A stretch of 64,000 nucleotides of DNA from DUZB01 sp963747555 (GTDB lineage: Bacteria; Desulfobacterota; DSM-4660; Desulfatiglandales; Desulfatiglandaceae). The position numbers were made by a program, and so were the translations under genes. The notes beneath the pieces were generated by a model that was given only the letters and a program-made list of their open reading frames with translations, searched no databases and was not told where the DNA came from. Shown one piece after another: positions 17,282-26,555 of the stretch (the first letter of the stretch is position 1; each line of letters starts with the position of its first letter). The stretch is from NCBI GenBank assembly GCA_963747555.1, contig CAVVFZ010000036.1, forward strand, positions 67,700 through 131,699. The letters run 5' to 3'.

Positions 17282-17791
17282 TTACTTCCCGCCCGTTTTC
17301 GGAGTCACGATTTCCTTCTCGATATCCTTGATTTCGGTGGAATCCAGCAGTTCCAAGAATTTCGGATTGGAGAGGAGGGCGGTAAAATTTCCAGAGTTTA
17401 TGGCCTTCAGGATCTCGGGATCCTGCAGAATCTCCTGCATGCGGGGATCGTTTTGCAGGGACAGCACCTTTTGCATGATCGCCTCATTCCCCATGATCGA
17501 TTTCTGCAGATCTTGAATCTCATCCGGAGAAGATTGGGCCGGCGGAGGAGCGGATGCGTCTTCCGGAGAAGGTCCATGCTGAATGCGGATAACCCGGATC
17601 TTTTCTTCGTCGATGCTCACCGTTCCGAGCGTATCGGTTTGAATAACGTACCGGCCATCCTGTTGAGATACAATCCGTCCAAAAATAACGCCTCCGTCGA
17701 TCAGTTCGATCTTACTGACCTGCTTTGCGGTGGCGTTGCCGAACCATGTGGCGATAAAAAACAATAGACAACATGCAAACCATTGTTTCAT
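17282..17791 (-). CDS. Secreted protein with small N-terminal beta domain and STI1-like Asp-Pro motif
   Basis: A 169-residue product with a signal peptide (about residues 1-22). Residues 24-66 (KIELIDGGVIFGRI, YVIQTDTLGTVSID) look like a small beta-barrel of the Sm/SH3 kind. After a Pro/Ala-rich linker, residues ~110-160 have NDPRMQEILQDPEILKAI and NPKFLELL, a spacing that resembles the STI1 (DP) repeat of Hsp-organising proteins. The resemblance is by eye. It sits between the HPr-fusion gene and mltA in the same orientation. Function unknown. Confidence 0.7.
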   Translation of the reverse strand: MKQWFACCLLFFIATWFGNATAKQVSKIELIDGGVIFGRIVSQQDGRYVIQTDTLGTVSIDEEKIRVIRIQHGPSPEDASAPPPAQSSPDEIQDLQKSIMGNEAIMQKVLSLQNDPRMQEILQDPEILKAINSGNFTALLSNPKFLELLDSTEIKDIEKEIVTPKTGGK

Positions 17792-17810
17792 GGGGATTTC
17801 CTTTCAAGTT

Positions 17811-19148
17811 TTAACGCAGGTAGGAGAGGCTGGGCGGGAGCGGAGCATCCTTTCCCTGACGAGTTTCTCCATAATTGGATTCTGCTAAAAGTTTGAGGTC
17901 GTCCAGCGCGCCTTTTTCCCCGCGGAAACGAACCCGATCCAGTTTTTTGGTTACAATATACCCTCCTGCGCTCAGGAGTTCAAGAATGCTTCCGGCATCA
18001 AATTCCTGATCATCCACCAGCATTCTTACCTCGGCGGCGTGATGTTGCACAACCTTTGCCACCAGCGTGGAAGGCCTGGCATGAAACCCGAGACCTTTCG
18101 GCACGGAAAGCTCGTAGGTGACCTCTTCAACCATTCGGGAGAGAATTTTTTCTGCAAGCACTTTGCCGGCCGTGAAAAGCCGTGACAGATAATAGAGACT
18201 GAAATAAAAAGCCGATTTCGTAAGTTCGGATGGGGGGACAATCACCTGCAGTCTGCCGGCTGCGGGAGAAGGAATCAGCAGATGCCTTTCAAAATAGTGC
18301 GCAATAATGGTCGCGATCTTGGAAAGATTCAGTTGCATGGAAAAGATTTGGTGAAGCACCTTCAGCTCCGCTATTTCTCCCTCTATGCTATGGTTATACA
18401 GATAGGAATCATACCAGGAGATCAGGTTGTGCAGACCGGTTCCGAGACGCCGCAGTTTTCCTTCGTTGATATTTACGGGAATTTGAGCCGATAGAAGCCT
18501 CCCTTCTTCCCGGATCACTTCGTATAAAAATTGGGCTTCTTCCGCGAACTTGACAAATCGGTGCGCTATTTTCCTTGCGGTAGCTCCGATTTCGGAAGAA
18601 GAGGTTTCCTCGATGGTATGTGGGAGTATGATTTCTTGGGTCAATTTCACGCCATAGGAATCAAGGGGCCTATCTTTGGGAATGTGTAGATTCAACCGCT
18701 CGGCTTCCTTGCGAAGTTCTAATAAGTTGTGTGCAATGATTTTCCCGAAAAAGGATGCGGCCACTTCGGCCCTCTGAATAAAGCCATTGCTTTCTTCCTG
18801 AAACAGACGTATGAGAGAAGCTCCTCTCTTGACTTCTTCCAGGATAAAGGCGGCTTTTCCGAAGTTTTTTGCCGTGGCGGTCAATTCACGAAAATAGATC
18901 CAGTTTTTATTGTTCCTCGCCTGATAGCGGTCAAGCAGGTGTTCCACATCCGAAGCATGGTGAATGATCTGGGCCAGGAAATTCATTTGCAGATGAGGCC
19001 TTTCCGGATCAGGGTTCGCATCTTTCACGAAATTGGAAAGAGAGAGCAGGGGGGTTGCAAAAGGCTCCAGGACCGGTGCAAACTCTTGCTCCGCAATGAT
19101 CTGTTGTTCATCCGCCAGACTGTAGAGCGTGAGAAAATTGGTCTTCAT
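17811..19148 (-). CDS. Large protein with C-terminal HPr phosphocarrier domain
   Basis: A 445-residue protein. The last ~85 residues are an HPr domain: GLGFHARPSTLVAKV carries the phospho-accepting His (near 356) and conserved Arg, and AGSILELLSAGG keeps the Ser of the regulatory site. The first ~355 residues are mostly helical with no domain I recognise and no export signal, so it should be cytoplasmic. Its start overlaps the stop of the HtrA-like gene by four bases. Known HPr proteins pass phosphate from EI in the PTS; no PTS gene is visible here, so a regulatory role is inferred. Confidence 0.82.
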   Translation of the reverse strand: MKTNFLTLYSLADEQQIIAEQEFAPVLEPFATPLLSLSNFVKDANPDPERPHLQMNFLAQIIHHASDVEHLLDRYQARNNKNWIYFRELTATAKNFGKAAFILEEVKRGASLIRLFQEESNGFIQRAEVAASFFGKIIAHNLLELRKEAERLNLHIPKDRPLDSYGVKLTQEIILPHTIEETSSSEIGATARKIAHRFVKFAEEAQFLYEVIREEGRLLSAQIPVNINEGKLRRLGTGLHNLISWYDSYLYNHSIEGEIAELKVLHQIFSMQLNLSKIATIIAHYFERHLLIPSPAAGRLQVIVPPSELTKSAFYFSLYYLSRLFTAGKVLAEKILSRMVEEVTYELSVPKGLGFHARPSTLVAKVVQHHAAEVRMLVDDQEFDAGSILELLSAGGYIVTKKLDRVRFRGEKGALDDLKLLAESNYGETRQGKDAPLPPSLSYLR

Positions 19149-20554
19149 GGTATTCCTCCCTCTTTGTCCTTCTTGCCGAGAGTACTTGTAATTTCCATTT
19201 TAGTGCCGTCCCTGTAAGTGGTCAGATGGATCGTTTGTCCTGGCGCCATGCCCAGGAGTTTTCTTCGGAACAGCAGGAAAGTTTTCAGGGGTTCTTTATC
19301 CAACGCGACGATGATGTCATTGGGCTTCATGCCGGCTTTCTCTGCCGGACTTCCTTTCTCAACTTCCTCGACCAGAATGCCCCAGTCATCAGTGGAGGGC
19401 AGTTTCGCCATTTTTTCCAGGGGCAGGGGGGAAGCTATAATGCCCAGCCATCCCCTTTCCGTTTTATCCAGGACCAGCATGGACATCACCTCTTTGACGG
19501 TGTCGATCGGTATGGCAAAACCGATCGACTGGGCCGTCGAGATAACGGCGGTGTTTATGCCTACTACGGCTCCGTCCAGGTTCAACAGCGGGCCGCCGCT
19601 GCTTCCGGGGTTGATGGCGGAATCCGTTTGAAGAAAATCCACCAACTGATCGTTTAGTTCAGGGGCGATTCTTCCCTTGGCACTGATAATTCCCGAAGTT
19701 ACGGTGTGCTGAAGGCCAAGGGGATTTCCGATGGCAAGAACCATTTCCCCAATCTTCAGGTCGTCGGAACTGCCCAGCGGCAGGGCCGTCAATGGGTGGT
19801 CCGGTTCGATTTTTATAAGTGCCGTATCGGTCATGCGATCCGAACCGATAATCTTTGCGGGATACTCCCTTCTTGTTCCTGCCAGGACGATCCGGATGTC
19901 CGTTGCATTATGGATTACGTGGGCGTTTGTAAGGATATATCCGTTCTCATTGATAATGAAACCCGAACCAAGACTGAAACCCTCTTCTCTGAAGGGGATT
20001 GGGACTTTAAAAGGAATGATATCGAATATATTGGAAAGGATCGGTATCCTTATGGGAAGGATGTCGTTGGGGGAAACCCCGAACTGGGCCTTTTTTTCTT
20101 CAAGACGGCGGGTGTAGATATTCACAACGCCGTCTTTTACGGTATCGGCGATGTTGGCGAAGGTATATTGATGGATTACAATTCCTTCTCGGTTGTTTGG
20201 GTAGACTTTGTTTCTCCACAGCCTTTCCAGGTTGAGGTCGCTGAAGGACAGTTCCTCAAAACGTTTATCAAAAATCGGGTTTTCGTGGCCGACAAGATCT
20301 TCCTTCATGTTTTCGGGAACATTGGAAATAGTGCAGGCAACAAGCATCGGTAAAAGGAGTATCATGACCCACATTACGGGGAATTGACGGCATCGTAGAG
20401 CCGGAAAACAGCGTATGTTGCCGTTCCGGTCTTTTTTGATTTCTTCAGGAATGATGGTTCCCCAGGAAACGAGTTCTGAATCTGTTTTCTGCATATTCCA
20501 ATATCTTTGTCTCGAAAGTCCCCCATCCGGATCGATAAAAAATAAAGATACCAT
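19145..20554 (-). CDS. HtrA/Deg-family serine protease with one PDZ domain, probable lipoprotein
   Basis: Trypsin-like envelope protease. Catalytic His lies in ILTNAHVIHN, Asp in DRMTDTALI and Ser in AINPGSSGGPLL; one PDZ domain follows (GWLGIIASPL to the C-terminus). The hydrophobic MWVMILLLPMLVAC is a lipoprotein signal. The start is uncertain: ATG 20554 has an AGGG at good spacing, but places that signal 60 residues inside; ATG 20494 and ATG 20374 are in frame, the last giving a minimal signal. First gene of the operon with the HPr-fusion protein, the small secreted protein and mltA; transcribed away from the histidine kinase gene. Confidence 0.9.
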   Translation of the reverse strand: MVSLFFIDPDGGLSRQRYWNMQKTDSELVSWGTIIPEEIKKDRNGNIRCFPALRCRQFPVMWVMILLLPMLVACTISNVPENMKEDLVGHENPIFDKRFEELSFSDLNLERLWRNKVYPNNREGIVIHQYTFANIADTVKDGVVNIYTRRLEEKKAQFGVSPNDILPIRIPILSNIFDIIPFKVPIPFREEGFSLGSGFIINENGYILTNAHVIHNATDIRIVLAGTRREYPAKIIGSDRMTDTALIKIEPDHPLTALPLGSSDDLKIGEMVLAIGNPLGLQHTVTSGIISAKGRIAPELNDQLVDFLQTDSAINPGSSGGPLLNLDGAVVGINTAVISTAQSIGFAIPIDTVKEVMSMLVLDKTERGWLGIIASPLPLEKMAKLPSTDDWGILVEEVEKGSPAEKAGMKPNDIIVALDKEPLKTFLLFRRKLLGMAPGQTIHLTTYRDGTKMEITSTLGKKDKEGGIP

Positions 20555-20579
20555 CTATTGCCCTTTATTAGCAATAGAT
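20553..20579. promoter_or_regulatory. Perfect inverted repeat between htrA-like and histidine kinase genes
   Basis: ATCTATTGC and its exact complement GCAATAGAT are separated by 9 bases in the divergent intergenic region. The layout suits a dimeric regulator site. It overlaps the most upstream htrA start (20554), which slightly favours a downstream start for that gene. Confidence 0.35.
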
Positions 20580-20638
20580 TGATGAAAGAATAGTATGGTA
20601 TGGTGATTCACTGAAAATGTTTCTGATATGAGGTTTTG

Positions 20639-22660
20639 ATGATCCTGCTGCGTCGACTGAGCCATAAGAATAAAATATTCTTTTCTTCCGTGATCGTGAT
20701 TTTGTTCGTGAGTGTCGGCATCGCACTGGTGGCGCGATGGGTGCTTGTTTCGAGTCTGATCACGCGATTGGAGCAACGGGGCATGAGTATCGCCCAAAGT
20801 GTTGCGGAAAAGAGTGAAAAATATGTGGTGGATGGGAACCGGACTGCTTTAACCAGGCTGCTCTTCGATTCCTCCCGGGGTGGAGACCGGGAATCGCTCA
20901 TTTCCTACATGTTTGTCTTGGACAGGCACGGCAAGGTTCTGTCTCATACGTTTGCACATGGTTTTCCCCAATCGCTCGCCGGAATCAATCAGGTCAGTGC
21001 GGGGGAAACGCACGGTATAGAGCAGGTTTCCTTCGGGAAAGAAACCGCGTATGATATTGCCTTTCCGTTGGAAGAAGGGCATACGCGGATCGGAGCCGTC
21101 CATGTGGGGTTGAGCAAACGGCATATCGATGAGGTTGTGGGTCGACTTCGCATAACGTTTCTGGGTTTTATTTCCGTCATCATCCTCATCTTTTTCGGTG
21201 TTGCCCACTGGCTTTCCAGATACATTACGCGACCCATGGGGGAACTGATCAGAAGAGCCAACGAAATCAGCCGGGGAAATCTGGAAATGGAACCGACTTC
21301 GGGTGCTGAAGTGAAATGCTGGGAGATCTGTAATTGCCGGAAGATGGATTGTCCCGCTCATCAACATACCGGCCTTTCCTGCTGGTATGTGGAGGGGACC
21401 GGTGGAAGCTATGGGGAGGCGGACCGACGGCTCTTTCCGGAAAAACTTTCCCGCTGCAAGGGATGCAGCGTCTATAAGAGCCATCGGGGTGATGAAATTG
21501 AACAATTGGCCGACGCCTTCAATCACATGACGGCATCTATCAAGGCATCCCGGGCGCGGCTCAAGGAGTCGGAGCAGAAATACCGCTCCCTCTTTGACAG
21601 CGGTCCCACGCCTGTTTTTGTTTTGGCCCGTAACGGATTTGAGATCCTGGATGCCAATCCGGCTGCAGCCGAAACCTACGGCTATACCCGGGAAGCTTTG
21701 ATCGGACGAAATTTTGACGAACTGGGTTCCTTTGAATATGGGGCTCTGGGAGGCGTCGTGTCCGGTGAAAAAGTCCTGGCCGATGTCTGCGTGCTGAGTT
21801 TACGGGTGCGCCACTACAGGAAAGGAAATCGGCCCTTCTATGTAAATGTGCGCGCCTGTCCCGGCATTTATCAGGGCCGAGAAGTTATCATTCTGGCAAC
21901 CAATGATCTTACCGAAATCATGGAAAAGGACGCTCAATTGATTCAAGCCGGCAAAATGAAAAGCCTGGGAGAAATGTCGGCCGGCATCGCCCACGAACTG
22001 AATCAACCGTTGAACGCCATCAAGATGGGAAATGATTTTTTGAGCCTGATGGTGGACAAGGGCATGGAAATCCCTTCGGAAAAACTGGCATTGGTGGCCC
22101 GGGAGGTAAGCGGCCAGGTCGACCGTGCCTCGGAAATTATTACCCGTCTTCGGGAATTTGCCAGAAAGGCCGACTTTAGCAGAGAAAAGATTTCCATCAA
22201 CCGCCCCATTGAGAATGTTGTAAAGCTTATCGGCCAGCAATTGAGCCTTCAGAATATTCATTTGAGGTTCCTTCCGGGTAAAGACATTCCGTTTGTTCTT
22301 GCCCATAACAATCGTTTGGAACAGGTAATTTTCAACTTTCTCACCAATGCCCGTGATGCGATTACACAGAAGCGTGAAAGGTCGTGGATGGGTGCGGCAG
22401 GAAAAATCGGCATCCGTTCCTTTTTCAGAAAAGGTCAGGTGGTCATAGCCATTTCGGACACCGGCGCGGGAATACCGAAAGATATCAGGGAGAAGATGTT
22501 CGAACCCTTTTTTACCACCAAGGAAGTGGGGAAAGGAATGGGCCTGGGGCTGGCTATTGTGTATGAGATTGTTTCAGAACATGGGGGCGGGATTCGCGTG
22601 CACAGCCAGACGGGAATCGGGACCAGCTTTGTGGTTTTATTGCCGCCTATGGAATCTTGA
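20639..22660 (+). CDS. Membrane sensor histidine kinase with HAMP, Cys-rich insert and PAS
   Basis: A 673-residue kinase. Two membrane segments (about 16-34 and 171-190) flank a periplasmic sensor; a HAMP domain follows. Between residues ~225 and 285 the HAMP is interrupted by a Cys-rich stretch (KCWEICNCRKMDCPAHQ, SCWYVEGT, CKGCSVYKS). A PAS domain (~315-425), HisKA with phospho-His in IAHELNQPLNA (~450) and an HATPase domain with N, G1 (DTGAGIP) and G2 boxes follow. ATG 20639 is preferred over TTG 20636. A response regulator gene lies 100 bases downstream, across a foldback-element fragment. Confidence 0.93.
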   Translation: MILLRRLSHKNKIFFSSVIVILFVSVGIALVARWVLVSSLITRLEQRGMSIAQSVAEKSEKYVVDGNRTALTRLLFDSSRGGDRESLISYMFVLDRHGKVLSHTFAHGFPQSLAGINQVSAGETHGIEQVSFGKETAYDIAFPLEEGHTRIGAVHVGLSKRHIDEVVGRLRITFLGFISVIILIFFGVAHWLSRYITRPMGELIRRANEISRGNLEMEPTSGAEVKCWEICNCRKMDCPAHQHTGLSCWYVEGTGGSYGEADRRLFPEKLSRCKGCSVYKSHRGDEIEQLADAFNHMTASIKASRARLKESEQKYRSLFDSGPTPVFVLARNGFEILDANPAAAETYGYTREALIGRNFDELGSFEYGALGGVVSGEKVLADVCVLSLRVRHYRKGNRPFYVNVRACPGIYQGREVIILATNDLTEIMEKDAQLIQAGKMKSLGEMSAGIAHELNQPLNAIKMGNDFLSLMVDKGMEIPSEKLALVAREVSGQVDRASEIITRLREFARKADFSREKISINRPIENVVKLIGQQLSLQNIHLRFLPGKDIPFVLAHNNRLEQVIFNFLTNARDAITQKRERSWMGAAGKIGIRSFFRKGQVVIAISDTGAGIPKDIREKMFEPFFTTKEVGKGMGLGLAIVYEIVSEHGGGIRVHSQTGIGTSFVVLLPPMES

Positions 22661-22719
22661 TGCGGCAGCAAAAAAGACCTCGTGACTCGATTAACTGCCA
22701 GGGTTTTTGAATAGGATAC
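22659..22719. repeat. End fragment of the foldback element family, copy C
   Basis: From GATGCGGCAGCAAAAAAGAC to TTTTTGAATAGGATAC this matches one end of copies A and B. It starts inside the stop codon of the histidine kinase gene and lies in the leader of the response regulator gene. Only this one end is present. Confidence 0.65.
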
Positions 22720-22760
22720 GATTGCCCTTTAGATGATATGTTTTCATGAAGGAGAGATGA

Positions 22761-23138
22761 ATGCAAAAGGTGTTGATTATTGATGATGAGAAACCGACCC
22801 TTGCCATGTTTCAGCTTTTTCTGGAGGCTTATGGCTTTGAAGTCCTGACCGGCGAAAGCGGCCAGGAAGGGATTCGGGTGTTTGAAAAGGAAAAACCCGA
22901 CATTGTGTTTACGGACATCAAGATGCCCGGCATGGACGGCTTTGAAGTATTAAGGCGGATCAAGGCATTGGCGCCCGAGGCCGTGGTAATTGTGACCACG
23001 GGACACGGGGATAAGGATCTCGCAAAAAAGGCGATGGATTTGAATGCGACGGATTTCATCCATAAGCCCATTCAGAAAGAGGCCCTTGATGCGGCGCTGG
23101 CGAGGGCGGAAGAAATGCGGAGCAAAGGGCGTCTTTAA
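22761..23138 (+). CDS. Single-domain response regulator (CheY-like)
   Basis: A stand-alone receiver domain of 125 residues. Acidic pocket Asp8/Asp9, phospho-acceptor Asp52 (VFTDIKMPG), Thr80 and Lys102 (HKP) are all present. No output domain, so it must act by binding a partner. Good ribosome site (GAAGGAGAGATGA). Follows the PAS/HAMP kinase in the same orientation, its likely phosphodonor, and its last 4 bases overlap the end of the convergent gene. Confidence 0.94.
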   Translation: MQKVLIIDDEKPTLAMFQLFLEAYGFEVLTGESGQEGIRVFEKEKPDIVFTDIKMPGMDGFEVLRRIKALAPEAVVIVTTGHGDKDLAKKAMDLNATDFIHKPIQKEALDAALARAEEMRSKGRL

Positions 23139-23830
23139 TGCCCTATCCCCCCAATCCGGTCAGGCGTGCTTGAAACAGATTGAAATTGATCCAGGAGCTG
23201 GTTTATGGCGTCATAAACATGTTTAACATCTCGAGGCAGATGGGGGCCGGTGCAGCGGCGCATGGTATCCCCCGTCCGGTGGGCGGTTATAACCGTGTGG
23301 ATTTCTTCCAGCGGCTCGACCAGATCTCTCGAAAGCGTCCTCTTTAAGAGCATCCCCGCAAAAAAGACGGTGACAGCCATGAACACGACCCCCCAGGCGC
23401 CGGCATTTCCAAATTGCCGGGCGCGACGGTCCTCCGCGATCATGGCCTCCCGATTGATTTTACCGAGAAGGGTAATGGCGCCCACGGTTTCCTGCTGGGC
23501 GCCCCTGCTCCCCAGAAATGCATTGGCATAGGTGGCCTCGATCGATTCAAGGGCCGCGGGTTCTTCTTTTTCAGTGATGTTGTTTTGAGCCCGCCGGAGG
23601 GCATTCTGGAACGTTTTTTCCAGTTCCCGATTGGCATGGGTGTCCTGGCTGATCATGACCAGGGATACGAGCATTTCCTCGCATGCCTCAAGCGACACCT
23701 CATTCCGTTCAATGATCATCTCTATGGCCGGGGCCATGCGCATGAAAATCCAGATGGACCCCATCGCCATGAGCAGATTGAGCCCGATCAACAGCCATGC
23801 GCCCAGGCGAACGGATTGTGCAATCCTCAT
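23135..23830 (-). CDS. Membrane sensor-like protein, four-helix-bundle type, no output domain
   Basis: A 231-residue protein with a first membrane segment at about 11-31, a ~115-residue helical periplasmic region rich in Glu/Ala (MCP four-helix-bundle type), a second segment near 148-166 and a cytoplasmic HAMP-like tail (VEPLEEIHTVI) ending after a helix. Nothing resembling a methyl-accepting signalling hairpin or kinase follows. Two bases after ktrA in the same orientation, so it may report to or tune the potassium system. Function inferred from topology only. Confidence 0.7.
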   Translation of the reverse strand: MRIAQSVRLGAWLLIGLNLLMAMGSIWIFMRMAPAIEMIIERNEVSLEACEEMLVSLVMISQDTHANRELEKTFQNALRRAQNNITEKEEPAALESIEATYANAFLGSRGAQQETVGAITLLGKINREAMIAEDRRARQFGNAGAWGVVFMAVTVFFAGMLLKRTLSRDLVEPLEEIHTVITAHRTGDTMRRCTGPHLPRDVKHVYDAINQLLDQFQSVSSTPDRIGGIGH

Positions 23831-23832
23831 GG

Positions 23833-24498
23833 TTATACTCCTTCCATCAGTCTGGGGATGACTGTTTCAGGGCAAACGATTACCAGGTTGTCCCCCTCCA
23901 GCAGTGGTTCACTGGCGGATGGTTGCATCAGCCGGCCCGGTTTGCCGCGACGGATCGCTGCTACCATAACGCCGAAGCGCTTTGGAAGAGCCAGTTCAAT
24001 GAGACTTTTTCCCACCATGGCCGGTTGGACGCGAATTTCGGTGAGATGCAGATCATCGCCTATGGACGTTTGGGCGATAACATGCCGATACAGCAGGCGG
24101 TTGGCGAAGCGCTGACCAAACTCCTGTTCCGGATTGATGATCTGATGCGCGCCCACCAGGTGTAAAATGCGTTGGTGCATTTTGTCATTGGCCCGCGATA
24201 CAACAAAAGGGGCGCCCATCTGGCGGAGAAGGGCCGTGCAGATAATGGATGATTCTTTGGAATCGTCTCCAATGGCGCAGACCACGGCATCTCTTTTCTC
24301 CGGTCCGAGCCGGGCAAGTTCGTTCTCGTCGGCGGCATTGACGACCAGTGCCTCCGCGACAAAGGCGGACGCTTCTTCCACCAGGTCTTTCCGGAAATCG
24401 ACGGCCAATACCTCAGCCCCTTTTTCCGATAAGGCGCGAGCCAGGGACATCCCGAACTGTCCCAGCCCGATAATTAAGATTTGTTGTGCCATATTCAT
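23833..24498 (-). CDS. ktrA: Potassium uptake regulator KtrA/TrkA (RCK domains)
   Basis: Cytoplasmic gating ring subunit for a Trk/Ktr potassium channel (221 residues). The RCK_N nucleotide-binding loop is GLGQFGMSLA at residues 11-20 with the acidic end of beta2 (AVDFRKD); RCK_C occupies ~140-221 (LIELALPKRFGVMVAAIRR). A second ATG at 24492 is possible. Lies 7 bases after the TrkH/KtrB-type subunit, its partner. Confidence 0.92.
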   Translation of the reverse strand: MNMAQQILIIGLGQFGMSLARALSEKGAEVLAVDFRKDLVEEASAFVAEALVVNAADENELARLGPEKRDAVVCAIGDDSKESSIICTALLRQMGAPFVVSRANDKMHQRILHLVGAHQIINPEQEFGQRFANRLLYRHVIAQTSIGDDLHLTEIRVQPAMVGKSLIELALPKRFGVMVAAIRRGKPGRLMQPSASEPLLEGDNLVIVCPETVIPRLMEGV

Positions 24499-24505
24499 CT
24501 ACTCC

Positions 24506-26518
24506 TTAGCTTAAAGTGACTTTCGCGTCAGGACATCGTGAAACGGGGACCGAGAGATCTTTGCTCAAGATCATGAACAGTGTCATGGGGCCTATGCGCC
24601 CGATAAACATGGTCAACATGATGATCACCTTTCCGATTTCATCCAATCGGGCGGTTGCTCCCGTGGAAAGCCCTACGGTGCCGATGGCTGAGGTCACCTC
24701 GAAAATAAGATCTCTGCCGGGTATTTGTTGTGTAACTTCCAGCATCAGGACGGCCGCGAACCAGACCACCGCAACAGATGCGACAATGGTAATGGCGCGG
24801 TAGATGGTTGCTGAAGGTATCCTTCGATTCTGGTAAATGACGCTGTTGTGATTGGTGATGTTGGCCCAAAAGGTCATGGCCAGTATGCCGATGGTGGTGG
24901 TTTTGACGCCGCCGGCAGTCCCGCCGGGGCTGCCTCCTATGAACATGAACAAAATCATCATCAGAAAGGTGGGACTGATCACCTCCGCCATATTCACCGT
25001 ATTGAATCCGGCGGTGCGCAGGGTGGCGGATTGGAACCAGGCATTGTGAAATTTGTCGGCAATGGACAAATCGGCCAGGACTCCGTTCCATTCAAAAGCC
25101 AGCATGAAAAACATCCCCGAAAAGAGCATGACCGCCGTGGTGATCAAGGCGATGCGGGCGGCAATGGGAATCCGCCGGGCCATAAGCCATTGAGGGAAAA
25201 TCAGACTGGTTGCGGGGGCCATTCCCCCGAAAATGATCAGCGCGGCGACGGTGTGCAGGATCAAGGGGCTGTTTCTATAGGGAATCAGGCTGTTGCTCTG
25301 CAGGGCGAACCCTGCGTTGCAAAAGGCTGAAACGGCGGTGAACAATCCACGCCAGGCCGCCTGCCAGAAGGTGTCGCCTGAATAGAGGAACAGCCCGGCC
25401 AGAATCAGGGCGCCTGCCCCCTCCGCAAGAAAAGTGAATTTTAAGATCATGATGAGGGCGTTCAGCATGTCCTTATGGTCGGTATCCGTCATGGTCGACA
25501 AGAGACGTTCCTGCCGCAGGCTCCACCGCCGTCCCATGGCATGCAAGGCAACCGAGGCAATACTCATAATGCCCAGCCCCCCTAATTGAATCAACAACAG
25601 GATCAAGGCCTGCCCCAAATAGGTGAATTCCGCGGGCGTGTCAAGAACGATCAGACCGGTGACGCAGACCGCGCTGACCGCAGTGAATGCCGCATCCACA
25701 AGGGCGATTTCCCCCTGTCTTGTGGCTTCGGGAATAATGAGGAGCAGCGTGCCCAGAAAACAGAGGAGGAAGAAAGTGCTGAGCAACAGACGTGCAGGGT
25801 GATTGAGAAGAGTTTCCCACCAATGCTCGCGTCCTTGCTGCATCGGCATGGAGTGTGAAGAGAGAAAGATGATCAGCAAAGCAAACGTGAGTGCGATGGC
25901 GGCCGGGTGTCCCATATACGCGGACAGAAAGAGCAAGGCCGTCAGGACAAGTCCGAATGTAGTAAAGATTGCCCTGGGTCTTGCATGTGTTTGCTTCCAG
26001 GCCCACTGAATAAACAGGGCTTGAGCGATGAGTGTGGATGCCGCGATCATCAGGTTGGCGATTGAAGTCTGTATCCGTTCCGACAGGATAAATGAAAAGC
26101 CGACAAGGATTACCACGGTAACAGCCGCCCATCGTGCGCGCTGCATGAGGTCAACCAACCCGGTTGCCTTTCGGTGTCTTGCGGGAAGCCTGAAGTCAAC
26201 CAGTGCGTATCCCGCACTGATGAGGGCAATAGATCCCAGGAGGGCTGCGAAAGGATTGCTCCAAAGATAGGGCAATGCCGAAAAAAAGCAGCAGACCGAA
26301 GCGCATATTCCGAACACCTTACCCAGATTTGGACGTCGCACCAGCACGAAGGCGCAAATCATGCACGAAACAGCGGCGGCCGAAGCAGCGATTAGACGCC
26401 ACATTGGCGGTACGGCGTTTCCGACATTCATCGATGCGAATAGAAACGGGGTGGGTGCAGCTGTCAGAAGGGCGCCCTGCAGCGCAACCGGTTTATGTGT
26501 TGATGGGGTAATCGTCAT
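24506..26518 (-). CDS. ktrB: TrkH/KtrB-type potassium transporter with long N-terminal membrane extension
   Basis: Membrane subunit of a Ktr/Trk potassium uptake system. The four pore loops are visible: SAVCVTGL, SAFCNAGF, LRTAGFNTV and GTVGLSTGA, each with the filter Gly. It has 670 residues against about 450 for KtrB; the extra ~220 N-terminal residues form roughly seven further hydrophobic segments without a recognised domain. Followed by ktrA; preceded by a universal stress protein gene 37 bases upstream. Confidence 0.9.
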   Translation of the reverse strand: MTITPSTHKPVALQGALLTAAPTPFLFASMNVGNAVPPMWRLIAASAAAVSCMICAFVLVRRPNLGKVFGICASVCCFFSALPYLWSNPFAALLGSIALISAGYALVDFRLPARHRKATGLVDLMQRARWAAVTVVILVGFSFILSERIQTSIANLMIAASTLIAQALFIQWAWKQTHARPRAIFTTFGLVLTALLFLSAYMGHPAAIALTFALLIIFLSSHSMPMQQGREHWWETLLNHPARLLLSTFFLLCFLGTLLLIIPEATRQGEIALVDAAFTAVSAVCVTGLIVLDTPAEFTYLGQALILLLIQLGGLGIMSIASVALHAMGRRWSLRQERLLSTMTDTDHKDMLNALIMILKFTFLAEGAGALILAGLFLYSGDTFWQAAWRGLFTAVSAFCNAGFALQSNSLIPYRNSPLILHTVAALIIFGGMAPATSLIFPQWLMARRIPIAARIALITTAVMLFSGMFFMLAFEWNGVLADLSIADKFHNAWFQSATLRTAGFNTVNMAEVISPTFLMMILFMFIGGSPGGTAGGVKTTTIGILAMTFWANITNHNSVIYQNRRIPSATIYRAITIVASVAVVWFAAVLMLEVTQQIPGRDLIFEVTSAIGTVGLSTGATARLDEIGKVIIMLTMFIGRIGPMTLFMILSKDLSVPVSRCPDAKVTLS

Positions 26519-26555
26519 GAAAAGCAGAGCAATTCCTTATTGTGTCCGGGTCCTT

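Noticed and set aside
20374..20554. Alternative starts of the HtrA-like gene as separate small genes
   Set aside because: They are in frame with the protease and lack their own stop; only the start choice is uncertain.
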